A DNA stretch of 6,696 nucleotides from Bacteroidales bacterium UBA5537 (lineage in GTDB: Bacteria; Bacteroidota; Bacteroidia; Bacteroidales; Lentimicrobiaceae): positions 1 to 6,696 of the forward strand of contig DINP01000029.1 in the NCBI GenBank assembly GCA_002426025.1, written 5' to 3'. Positions 1 to 6,325 of the stretch are shown in pieces. How positions within the stretch are numbered: position 1 is the stretch's first letter; every line of letters starts with the position of its first letter. The notes beneath the pieces were generated by a model. That model made no database searches. It saw nothing but the letters and a program-made list of their open reading frames with translations, and had not been told where the DNA came from. The translations under genes and the position numbers were made by a program.

Positions 1-61
1 ACTGTTAATACCAACTTATTGTAAAATAATGAGTCTGTCCAAATTTTGGTAAATTCATAGA

Positions 62-94
62 CCAGACCCGCCTTTTTTGGCGGGTTTGGCTTTT
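62..94 (+). terminator. Intrinsic terminator of an upstream gene outside the window
   Basis: An 11-bp stem pairs 62-72 with 79-89; all pairs are Watson-Crick except one G-U wobble (65/86). A six-T loop (73-78) closes it, and TTTT follows at 91-94. The inner stem is CCCGCC/GGCGGG. The T-run after the stem lies on the + strand side only, so it should end a + strand transcript entering from the left. All three forward frames meet a stop before the hairpin (6-8, 22-24 and 50-52), so at most a few codons of an upstream gene could lie at 1-52, and I cannot tell which frame it would be. The hairpin insulates the efflux operon from upstream transcription. Confidence 0.8.
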
Positions 95-103
95 ATATCC
101 AGT

Positions 104-120
104 CAGGTTTTGGCAACCTG
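104..120. promoter_or_regulatory. Inverted repeat overlapping the efflux promoter, candidate operator
   Basis: CAGGTT (104-109) and AACCTG (115-120) form a perfect 6-bp inverted repeat around the 5-base centre TTGGC. The repeat covers the TTG (110-112) of the upstream promoter, so a protein bound here would block RNA polymerase. Repressors of the TetR and similar families often act this way on RND pump genes; that is family knowledge, and no regulator gene is visible here. No T-run follows, so it is unlikely to be a terminator. A 6-bp repeat with a short spacer can arise by chance in a region this size; its position is the main argument. Confidence 0.35.
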
Positions 121-139
121 GTTCTGAAATCTATATTTG
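110..139 (+). promoter_or_regulatory. Bacteroidota-type promoter of the efflux operon (P1)
   Basis: TTG at 110-112, within a TTTTG run, is followed after exactly 19 bases by TATATTTG at 132-139. This fits the Bacteroidota sigma-ABfr pattern of a -33 TTG and a -7 TAnnTTTG. The predicted transcript start is near 143-146, giving a leader of roughly 95-100 bases before the adaptor start codon. It lies just downstream of the upstream terminator, where an operon promoter is expected. Confidence 0.65.
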
Positions 140-165
140 TTATAGCTTTGCAATCTCTAACTTTG
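136..165 (+). promoter_or_regulatory. Second overlapping Bacteroidota-type promoter (P2)
   Basis: TAACTTTG at 158-165 matches the -7 pattern TAnnTTTG. The TTTG that ends the P1 -7 box (136-139) lies 18 bases upstream and could serve as its -33 element. A third -7 match, TAGCTTTG at 143-150, has no TTG at the right distance. P2 would start transcription near 169-172, about 70 bases before the adaptor gene. Which promoter is used cannot be decided from sequence. Confidence 0.4.
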
Positions 166-212
166 TGATGAATAGGAAAGAACTCTCTGTCTCATTTCAC
201 TATTAAAAGAAT

Positions 213-227
213 TGCTTTGGCAAAGCA
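213..227. promoter_or_regulatory. Perfect 15-base palindrome in the efflux operon leader
   Basis: TGCTTTGGCAAAGCA reads as seven perfectly paired bases on each side of a central G (220). It ends 14 bases before the adaptor ATG. As DNA it has the size of a typical dimeric repressor site. As RNA it could fold as a 6-bp stem (213-218 with 222-227) with a GGC loop close to the ribosome entry region. Its core TTTGGCAA (216-223) is identical to the centre of the inverted repeat at 104-120 (109-116), which hints at one regulator recognising both. The function is inferred. Confidence 0.35.
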
Positions 228-241
228 GCAACTTGTAAACT

Positions 242-1327
242 ATGAATAAATTGTTAAAACGCTCTTTATCAATAATATTAGTATTGTTGGTATTGGCATA
301 TATTATAGGAAATAAGTCCGGTTGGTTCGAATCAGCGCCAGCCGGAAAAACAGAACAAGCTGCCGGCATTCAGGAAAAACTGCCTGTTAGTGTGGTTGTT
401 TTATCTCCCGGAGGATTGTCCGATGTGATTGTAGCTACCGGCACAGTGCTGGCCGACGAACAGGTTGATTTGAGTGCAGAAGTTTCCGGTAGAATCACTT
501 CTATCCGTTTTACGGAAGGTGCTGCAGTCAGCAAAGGAGATTTGCTGGCAACCATCAACGATGCTGAATTACTGGCTCAAATTGAAAAAAATAGTTTTAC
601 ACTAAAACTTGCTGCTGAACGGGAAGCGCGGCAGCGTACGTTGCTTGAACGTGAGGCTGTGAGCCAGGAAGTTTACGATAAAGCACTCACCGAACTCAAT
701 ACAGTGCAGGCTGAGACGGGCATTCTGAATGCCCAGTTGATGAAAACCCGCATCAAGGCTCCTTTCTCCGGAACAATCGGCCTCAGACAAGTTAGTGAAG
801 GAGCTTATGTAATGCCTGGTCAGCGCATTGCAACACTAACACGCACCCAACCTGTAAAAATTGAATTTTCTGTACCCGAAAGGTTTGCTGCCTCTGTAAA
901 AAAGGGAAGCCTTGTTCAGTTTTCCATCGAAGGCAACGAAAAACCTTTTAAAGCTGCAGTTTATGCCGTTGAGCCCCGTATTGATCCTCAGACCCGATCA
1001 CTGACTGTGAGGGCTCTGTACAGCAATTTACAAAATGAGCTGAATCCCGGCAGCTTTGCGCGGGTTGAGTTCAGGCTCAGTCACATGGATAATGCAATCA
1101 CCGTTCCGGCGCAGGCCATTGTGCCTGAACTGGGTGGATATAAGGTTTTTGTTTATCGATCTGGTTTGGCTGAAGCAATAAAAGTATCAGTCGGGATCCG
1201 CACCAGCGATGCAGTTCAGGTATTGGATGGCCTGAAAGCAGGCGATACCGTGGTGACAACCGGAATACTTCAGATCAGGGCTGGATTGCCTTTGATGATT
1301 GATCAACTTAGCCAGCAAAAACCATGA
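242..1327 (+). CDS. RND efflux periplasmic adaptor (HlyD/AcrA-type membrane fusion protein)
   Basis: This 361-residue protein should link the inner-membrane pump encoded next to it with the outer-membrane channel. Residues 9-23 form an N-terminal hydrophobic anchor after a basic start (K3, K6, R7). There is no lipobox cysteine, so it is probably a signal-anchor rather than a lipoprotein. The two lipoyl halves lie at about 64-106 (VSGRI at 81-85) and 167-200 (IKAPFSGTIG at 171-180). They flank a short alpha-helical hairpin at about 108-165. The hairpin carries R130, L134 and S141, matching the RxxxLxxxxxxS motif by which adaptors dock on TolC-like channels. The beta-barrel spans about 203-282 (IDPQTRS at 247-253), and the membrane-proximal domain starts at VPAQAI (288-293). 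The length is normal for the family. The start at 242 gives the full anchor; no clear Shine-Dalgarno is present, as usual in Bacteroidota. The stop overlaps the pump start (ATGA), so translation is probably coupled. Confidence 0.95.
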   Translation: MNKLLKRSLSIILVLLVLAYIIGNKSGWFESAPAGKTEQAAGIQEKLPVSVVVLSPGGLSDVIVATGTVLADEQVDLSAEVSGRITSIRFTEGAAVSKGDLLATINDAELLAQIEKNSFTLKLAAEREARQRTLLEREAVSQEVYDKALTELNTVQAETGILNAQLMKTRIKAPFSGTIGLRQVSEGAYVMPGQRIATLTRTQPVKIEFSVPERFAASVKKGSLVQFSIEGNEKPFKAAVYAVEPRIDPQTRSLTVRALYSNLQNELNPGSFARVEFRLSHMDNAITVPAQAIVPELGGYKVFVYRSGLAEAIKVSVGIRTSDAVQVLDGLKAGDTVVTTGILQIRAGLPLMIDQLSQQKP

Positions 1328-4300
1328 GTTTATCCTCAATAAGCATCAGGCGTCCTGTTCTGGCAACGGTTATGTCAATTGCCATTGTGCTTTTTGGCGT
1401 AATAGGATTGTTGTCGGTAGGGGTGAGGGAGTATCCAAGCGTTGACCCGCCGATTGTAAGTATCAGTACATCTTATATCGGCGCAAGTGCCGATGTGATC
1501 GAATCTCAGATTACCGAGCCATTGGAAGAGTCTGTAAACGGTATAGCCGGAATACGCACGCTTACCTCAACCAGCCGCGATGGCCGGAGCAATATCCGTG
1601 TCGAATTCGACCTTGGGGTTGATCTTGAAACTGCAGCCAACGATGTACGCGATAAAGTATCAGTTGCTGTCAGGAATTTGCCTCCCGATGTTGATCCACC
1701 CATTGTAAGCAAAGCTGATGCCGATGCCAGCCCGATAATTTTTGTCAATATTCGAAGTGAGCAACGCACCTTGCTCGAAATCAATGAAATAGCTGAACGT
1801 ATCTTTAAAGAACGCCTTCAAACCATTCCTGGCGTTAGCCAGATTACCATCTGGGGAGCCCGACGCTATTCGATGCGCTTATGGATGGACCCTGCAAAAC
1901 TTGCTGCATTTGGAATTACCCCGGTTGATGTCAGGAATTCAATGCAGCGCGAAAATGTGGAGCTTCCATCCGGCCGTATTGAAGGGAAAGCGATAGAATT
2001 AACGGTTCGCACTATGGGCCGCCTTGAAACACCTGAAGATTTTAACAGTCTTATTCTGAAACAGGAAGGCGATAATATTGTCAGGTTCAGGGACGTAGGG
2101 TATGCGGAATTGGGTCCTGAGAATGACCGCTCAATCCTTCGCCGCGATGGCGTTCCAATGGTTGGGGATGTTATTATTCCCCAGCCGGGTTCCAATCATA
2201 TTGAGATTGCCGACGAATTTTACCGCAGGCTCGAACAGATCAAAAAAGACCTTCCCAAAGATGTGACTGTAGGTATTGGTTTCGATACAACAGAGTTTAT
2301 CCGCGAATCAATTAGAGAGGTTGAGCAATCCATCTATCTGGCTTTTATCCTGGTGGTATTTATCATTTTTCTCTTTCTCCGCGACTGGCGTACAACCATT
2401 ATTCCTGTAATTGTTATCCCGATTTCACTGGTTGGTGCATTCTTTATCATGTACATTGCCGATTTTACCATCAATGTACTCACATTGCTCGGAATTGTGC
2501 TTGCTATTGGTCTGGTGGTTGACGATGCCATTGTGGTACTCGAAAATATTTATGCCAAAATAGAAAAAGGAATGCCTCCGTTTCAGGCTGGTATTCAGGG
2601 GTCTGCTGAAATATTTTTTGCAATTATTGCGACTACTGTTGCGCTGGCAACGGTATTTCTGCCGGTTATTTTTCTTGAAGGCATTACCGGAAGGCTATTC
2701 AGAGAATTTGGAATAGTGCTGGCTGGTTCCGTTATCATTTCTTCTTTTGTTGCGCTTACGTTAACACCAATGCTTTCAACCAAAATATTGAAGCGGCGCG
2801 AAAAGCACAATTGGATTTACAATACAACAGAACCGTTTTTCGTGGCTTTGAATAAGGCTTACAGCGATTCCCTGCAATGGTTTCTGAAGAAAAAATGGCT
2901 TGCCCTGGTTATTAGCGGTATTTCTGTTTTGATGATCTTTGGATTGGGGCGCTTGCTTCAGTCGGAGCTTGCACCTTTGGAAGATCGTTCGGGGATGCGT
3001 TTGGTTGCTTCAGCACCTGAGGGGGCGACTTTTGAATTTATGGATCAGTACATGACTGAAGTTTCCTCAATGATTCAAAAGAAAGTGCCGGAAACACAGG
3101 CGCTGATTAGCATTACATCGCCCGGCTGGAGCGGTGGTACCAACTCTGGTTTTGCACGAATCCGCCTGTCAACTCCCGATAAACGCAAGCGCAGCCAGCA
3201 GGAAATCGCTTCTGTTATAGCTAAAGAAGCAAAGAAATTCAGCAGTGCGCGCGCTTATGTTGCCCAGGATCAGTCAATAGGTGGGGGAGGAGGTGGAGGT
3301 TTGCCAGTGCAGTATGTAATTCAGGCGCCAAATCTTAACAAGCTGAAAGAAATCCTCCCGGCTTTTATGGCCGAAGTTCAGAAAAGTGATAAATTTCAGT
3401 TTGCCGATTTAAATCTGCGTTTCAACAAACCCGAAGTCAAGGTAAATATCAATCGCGAAAGAGCCCGGAATATGGGTGTGTCGGTTATTGACATAGCCCA
3501 GACACTGCAACTCGGGCTCAGCGGTCAGCGCTTTGGCTATTTTATTATGGATGGCAAACAGTATCAGGTAATTGGTCAGATAGAGCGCTCTTTCCGCAGC
3601 CAACCACTCGATCTTCGTGCACTAACTGTACGTAATAACCGTGGTGAAATGCTGCAACTCGATAACTTTGTTACTCTTGCGGAAGATGTAAATCCTCCTC
3701 AGTTGTTCCGACACAACAGGTTTGTTTCAGCTACTGTTTCGGCCAATCCGGCTGACGGGCTGACAATTGGCGATGGAATTGCTGAAATGGACCGTATTGC
3801 TGGCATTGTGCTGGATGATACCTTTGCAACTTCTCTCACGGGCGCATCACAGGATTTTGCCGAAAGCTCATCAAGCCTGGTTTTTGCTTTTCTGTTGGCA
3901 CTGGTCTTAATTTACCTGGTTTTATCGGCTCAATTCGAAAGCTTCCGCGATCCGTTTATCATTATGTTTTCTGTTCCACTGGCGCTTGCAGGAGCTGTGC
4001 TGACCCTTTGGTATTTCGATAAAACGCTCAATATCTTTAGCCAGATCGGGGTTATTATGCTTATTGGACTGGTAACGAAGAACGGGATTCTGATTGTAGA
4101 GTTTGCCAATCAGCGCAAAGCGGCCGGACTCAGCCGTATGAAAGCTATTCACGAAGCATCGGTAAGCCGCTTCAGACCTATATTAATGACCAGTTTATCC
4201 ACAATTCTTGGTGCACTTCCGATTGCGCTTGCCCTTGGGGCTGGTTCTGCAAGCAGGGTTTCGATGGGAACGGCCATTATTGGCGGGCTTACTTTCTCAA

Positions 4301-4422
4301 CTTTACTTACTTTGTATGTAGTGCCTGCCATGTACGAGTATATCTCGGGTAAAACCCGGTCAGTTTCTAATGTTGAGGAAATGGTTGATAATAAAACTAC
4401 CAATGGTAAAGAGGATTTATAG
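1324..4422 (+). CDS. RND efflux pump, inner-membrane permease (HAE1/AcrB type)
   Basis: This is the proton-driven engine of the efflux complex, 1032 residues, the usual size for the family. Twelve membrane segments are visible by eye in the 1+5 and 1+5 pattern: about 11-32, 337-352, 358-378, 385-408, 433-451, 463-484, then 525-545, 852-870, 878-898, 908-928, 952-972 and 981-1004. Two large periplasmic porter regions lie between the first and second segment of each half. The proton relay is intact: D400 and D401 in TM4 (GLVVDDAIVV), K919 in TM10 (LVTKNGILIVEFA), and R949 and T956 in the RFRPILMTS stretch. These align with AcrB D407, D408, K940, R971 and T978, so it should be an active antiporter. 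The conserved GASADVIESQITEPLE motif is at 53-68. An odd run of seven glycines occupies 653-659 in the second porter region. HAE1 pumps usually export drugs, detergents or bile-like amphiphiles; the present substrate is unknown. A metal pump (CusA type) is less likely from the overall sequence. Confidence 0.97.
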   Translation: MSLSSISIRRPVLATVMSIAIVLFGVIGLLSVGVREYPSVDPPIVSISTSYIGASADVIESQITEPLEESVNGIAGIRTLTSTSRDGRSNIRVEFDLGVDLETAANDVRDKVSVAVRNLPPDVDPPIVSKADADASPIIFVNIRSEQRTLLEINEIAERIFKERLQTIPGVSQITIWGARRYSMRLWMDPAKLAAFGITPVDVRNSMQRENVELPSGRIEGKAIELTVRTMGRLETPEDFNSLILKQEGDNIVRFRDVGYAELGPENDRSILRRDGVPMVGDVIIPQPGSNHIEIADEFYRRLEQIKKDLPKDVTVGIGFDTTEFIRESIREVEQSIYLAFILVVFIIFLFLRDWRTTIIPVIVIPISLVGAFFIMYIADFTINVLTLLGIVLAIGLVVDDAIVVLENIYAKIEKGMPPFQAGIQGSAEIFFAIIATTVALATVFLPVIFLEGITGRLFREFGIVLAGSVIISSFVALTLTPMLSTKILKRREKHNWIYNTTEPFFVALNKAYSDSLQWFLKKKWLALVISGISVLMIFGLGRLLQSELAPLEDRSGMRLVASAPEGATFEFMDQYMTEVSSMIQKKVPETQALISITSPGWSGGTNSGFARIRLSTPDKRKRSQQEIASVIAKEAKKFSSARAYVAQDQSIGGGGGGGLPVQYVIQAPNLNKLKEILPAFMAEVQKSDKFQFADLNLRFNKPEVKVNINRERARNMGVSVIDIAQTLQLGLSGQRFGYFIMDGKQYQVIGQIERSFRSQPLDLRALTVRNNRGEMLQLDNFVTLAEDVNPPQLFRHNRFVSATVSANPADGLTIGDGIAEMDRIAGIVLDDTFATSLTGASQDFAESSSSLVFAFLLALVLIYLVLSAQFESFRDPFIIMFSVPLALAGAVLTLWYFDKTLNIFSQIGVIMLIGLVTKNGILIVEFANQRKAAGLSRMKAIHEASVSRFRPILMTSLSTILGALPIALALGAGSASRVSMGTAIIGGLTFSTLLTLYVVPAMYEYISGKTRSVSNVEEMVDNKTTNGKEDL

Positions 4423-4426
4423 TCAC

Positions 4427-5743
4427 ATGAATTTCAAGGCGGTTTGGCTTGCTTTGGCAGGATTTTTTACGCTTTTCGCGACAAGCGTGGCCTATCCGCA
4501 ATTGTTAACAGCCGATCAGGCCGTTACCCTGGCACTGGAGAATAACTATTCGATCAGGATTTCTAAGCTGGATGAAACTGTGCTGCAAAATAACCTGAGT
4601 AGGGGTAATGCAGGATTTCTGCCCACAGTTGATCTGTCAGCTGGACAGAGCAACAGCATTACCAATACCGAGCAGGAGTACTTATCGGGCGCTACCAACA
4701 ACCGCGATAATGCAAAAGCAAATGCATTAACAGCCGGTGCATCCGTAAACTGGACATTTTTTAATGGCCTCAGGATGTTCAATACCTACGATCAGTTGAA
4801 ACATCAGTTAAAATCAGGTGAATTAAACACAAAAATCAGGATTGAAAGTACAATAGCTGAGGTTTTAAGCGGGTACTACAATATAATCCAGTTAAAGCAG
4901 AAAACTTCAGTGCTCGAGAAGGCTGTAAAACTGGGTGAGGAGCGGGTTGAAATCGCCAACGAGATGCTGATGCTCGGTGCTGGTTCGAGGCTTGGGCTGC
5001 TTCAGGCCGAAGTTGATCTGAACACTGACAAATCGCTGCTGTTGAATTTGAAGGAGCAGATTACCGAAGCATCCATTTCGCTAAATGTACTGATGGCAAG
5101 AGATGCCGCTACAGTTTTTACAGTCGAAGATACCATTGTGTTGCTGCCTCAGTTGGACTTTTCCTTACTGAAAGCAAAAATGGAACAATCCAATCCTGAA
5201 TTACGGATGAGTCAATTAAATGTACAACTGGCAATGCTCAACCTGCGCGATATCAAAGGCAGGCGATCACCTGTCTTAGGATTGAACCTCGGATACAATT
5301 ACAACGATCAGAGCAGCGAATCAGGATTTTTAAAATCGAGCCGCTCCACTGGATTTAATTATGGTATTTCGGCAAATCTGAATGTTTTTGATGGCTTTAA
5401 CCTCAGCAGGCAGCAACAGAATGCACGTGTAGGCATCGAAAGTGCCGAACTTCAGCACCAGTCATACCTCGAACAACTGAGTGCAGAGCTTCTTTCTGCT
5501 TATGCGGCCTACACCAGTAAACTGCAAATGGTATTGTTCGAAAAACAGAACCTTCAGACTGCTCTGATAAATTTTGAAATTGCCGGCGAACGATTCCGTT
5601 TGGGTGAACTTTCGGGCTTCGAATTCCGTGAAGCCCAGAAAAATCAGTTATCTGCCAACGAACGACTGATCAATGCCATATTTGAAGTCCGGCTGCTCGA
5701 AATAAGCCTCAAACAGTTGAGTGGTTCATTGCTTGATGAATAA
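4427..5743 (+). CDS. TolC-family outer-membrane efflux channel
   Basis: This 438-residue protein should form the trimeric outer-membrane exit duct of the tripartite pump. The preferred start gives a clean signal peptide: K4, a hydrophobic core at about 5-19, and probable cleavage after SVA (20-22). There is no lipobox cysteine. The mature part shows the two tandem OEP-type repeats of the family, about 27-230 and 235-435. The first opens with the usual LTADQAVTLALENN segment (27-40) and contains GAGSRLGLLQAEVDL (184-198). The second contains ERFRLGELSGFEFREAQ (388-404), the internal counterpart of the first. Alternative in-frame ATGs lie at 4403 (adds 8 residues including K and R, still a plausible signal peptide) and 4370 (adds 19). 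I prefer 4427 because it starts 4 bases after the pump stop, avoids a long overlap and has GAGG (4411-4414) upstream, though 12 bases away. It is the third gene of the operon, and the complex needs all three products. Confidence 0.93.
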   Translation: MNFKAVWLALAGFFTLFATSVAYPQLLTADQAVTLALENNYSIRISKLDETVLQNNLSRGNAGFLPTVDLSAGQSNSITNTEQEYLSGATNNRDNAKANALTAGASVNWTFFNGLRMFNTYDQLKHQLKSGELNTKIRIESTIAEVLSGYYNIIQLKQKTSVLEKAVKLGEERVEIANEMLMLGAGSRLGLLQAEVDLNTDKSLLLNLKEQITEASISLNVLMARDAATVFTVEDTIVLLPQLDFSLLKAKMEQSNPELRMSQLNVQLAMLNLRDIKGRRSPVLGLNLGYNYNDQSSESGFLKSSRSTGFNYGISANLNVFDGFNLSRQQQNARVGIESAELQHQSYLEQLSAELLSAYAAYTSKLQMVLFEKQNLQTALINFEIAGERFRLGELSGFEFREAQKNQLSANERLINAIFEVRLLEISLKQLSGSLLDE

Positions 5744-5773
5744 ATCACTGTAATACAAGTAATTAACCAAAAT

Positions 5774-5796
5774 ACCTTGACAAAACAAAGGTTTTT
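5774..5796 (+). terminator. Weak candidate terminator after the efflux operon
   Basis: ACCTT (5774-5778) pairs with AAGGT (5788-5792) around a 9-base loop and runs into TTTTT (5792-5796). The position, 31 bases after the channel-gene stop and before the rpsO promoter, is right for ending the efflux transcript. The stem is only 5 bp and the first T of the run is used in pairing, so efficiency is doubtful and read-through into rpsO is possible. The rest of 5744-5816 is A-rich and shows nothing else. Confidence 0.35.
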
Positions 5797-5816
5797 GAAA
5801 AAAAAACAACAAATGA

Positions 5817-5847
5817 TTGTGCAAATAAGAATTTTGTTCTATTTTTG
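5817..5847 (+). promoter_or_regulatory. rpsO promoter, Bacteroidota type
   Basis: TATTTTTG at 5840-5847 matches TAnnTTTG. TTG at 5817-5819 lies 20 bases upstream, and the region between is A/T-rich. The predicted start near 5851-5854 gives a leader of about 28 bases. This also rules out the in-frame TTG at 5845 as the rpsO start, because that codon lies inside the -7 box and would not be transcribed from this promoter. Confidence 0.65.
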
Positions 5848-5880
5848 CAGCCCGTTACAAAAGCTATAAACTTTATTGAG

Positions 5881-6150
5881 ATGTACTTAACACCAGAAGT
5901 AAAAAAGAATATTTTCAACGAGCATGGCAAAACTGCTACAGACACAGGTTCTGCAGAAGGCCAGATCGCACTATTCACCCACAGGATTCAACACCTTACC
6001 GGTCACCTGAAAATTAACCGTAACGACCTCGTTACCGAGCGTTCATTGGTTCGTTTGGTAGGTAAGCGCCGTAGATTGCTCGATTATCTGAAAGATAAAG
6101 AGATCGAACGCTACAGGGAAATCATTAAGAAACTGAATATCAGGAAGTAA
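5881..6150 (+). CDS. rpsO: Small-subunit ribosomal protein S15
   Basis: S15 is a primary 16S rRNA-binding protein of the 30S platform and also contributes to contact with the large subunit. The ORF from 5881 gives 89 residues, the normal length, and lines up with E. coli S15 from residue 1 without gaps through the core. Shared positions include D21-T22-G23, Q28, HL at 38-39, H42 and D49, followed by RR.LLDYL. Residue 52 is T where E. coli has the rRNA-contacting S; as I recall, Bacteroides S15 has the same T. A TTG start at 5845 would add 12 unrelated residues and lies in the promoter, so the ATG is preferred. The gene appears to be its own transcription unit, with a promoter in front and a strong hairpin behind; pnp follows, as in E. 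coli. I saw no obvious S15 autoregulatory fold in the short leader. Confidence 0.97.
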   Translation: MYLTPEVKKNIFNEHGKTATDTGSAEGQIALFTHRIQHLTGHLKINRNDLVTERSLVRLVGKRRRLLDYLKDKEIERYREIIKKLNIRK

Positions 6151-6172
6151 TACCTGAAATCATCACAATATT

Positions 6173-6202
6173 AAAGAGGCAATTTTTTAATTGCCTCTTT
6201 TT
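6173..6202 (+). terminator. Intrinsic terminator of rpsO
   Basis: A perfect 12-bp stem pairs 6173-6184 with 6189-6200 around a TTTT loop (6185-6188). Its core is GAGGCAATT/AATTGCCTC. The 3' arm ends in TTT and continues as TT (to 6202), giving a five-T run. It begins 23 bases after the rpsO stop. In E. coli a hairpin at the same place lets part of the transcription continue into pnp; whether that happens here is not visible. Confidence 0.85.
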
Positions 6203-6258
6203 GTATCAAACAAAACCAATTATTTCTGTTGGTTTTTCAACCCTATACAATTTAACAG

Positions 6259-6266
6259 TATTTTTG
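6259..6266 (+). promoter_or_regulatory. Probable pnp promoter, -7 element only
   Basis: TATTTTTG at 6259-6266 is identical to the rpsO -7 box and matches TAnnTTTG. No TTG lies 17-21 bases upstream; that place holds TTTTTCAA. The nearest TTG (6229-6231) is 27 bases away, too far. The -33 part is therefore weak or degenerate. The predicted start is about 6270-6273, about 55 bases before the pnp ATG and right at the foot of the leader hairpin. Confidence 0.5.
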
Positions 6267-6271
6267 TGGCC

Positions 6272-6304
6272 GTTTAACGCGGAGATTCCGCGGGATGCTT
6301 AAAC
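6272..6304 (+). promoter_or_regulatory. Bulged hairpin at the 5' end of the pnp leader
   Basis: Two stacked perfect helices are visible. The lower stem is GTTTAA (6272-6277) with TTAAAC (6299-6304). The upper stem is CGCGGA (6278-6283) with TCCGCG (6287-6292), closed by a GAT loop. The only unpaired part is a six-base bulge, GGATGC (6293-6298), on the 3' side. No T-run follows, so it is not a terminator. The 21 bases between the hairpin and the pnp ATG are rich in A, T and C and look unstructured. In E. coli, PNPase represses its own mRNA through an RNase III-cut leader hairpin; a similar autoregulatory or 5'-protecting role here is inference. Confidence 0.55.
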
Positions 6305-6325
6305 ACCAATTTCACAACATTTTAT

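Noticed and set aside
1..61. Possible tail of an upstream coding sequence
   Set aside because: All three forward frames stop by position 52, and the longest open stretch (2-52) is too short and unremarkable to assign to any gene.
157..369. A 70-codon minus-strand frame opposite the adaptor start
   Set aside because: It covers the operon leader and the adaptor signal-anchor region antisense, with no independent support.
1506..2531. Several open frames of 65-109 codons on the minus strand under the pump gene
   Set aside because: They are antisense to a clearly conserved pump reading frame, have no recognisable domains or promoters, and are expected as shadows of its codon usage.
5845..5880. 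Extended rpsO reading frame from a TTG codon at 5845
   Set aside because: The TTG is the end of the -7 promoter box, the 12 added residues do not match S15, and the ATG at 5881 gives the family length and a gapless alignment from residue 1.
5763..5978. A 71-codon minus-strand frame across the rpsO promoter and the 5' part of rpsO
   Set aside because: It overlaps a strong promoter and a certain ribosomal gene, and its product resembles nothing I recognise.
6231..6242. GGTT-N4-AACC repeat upstream of the pnp -7 box
   Set aside because: Only 4 bp per arm, which is common by chance in A/T-rich DNA; it is near the expected -33 position but too short to call an operator.
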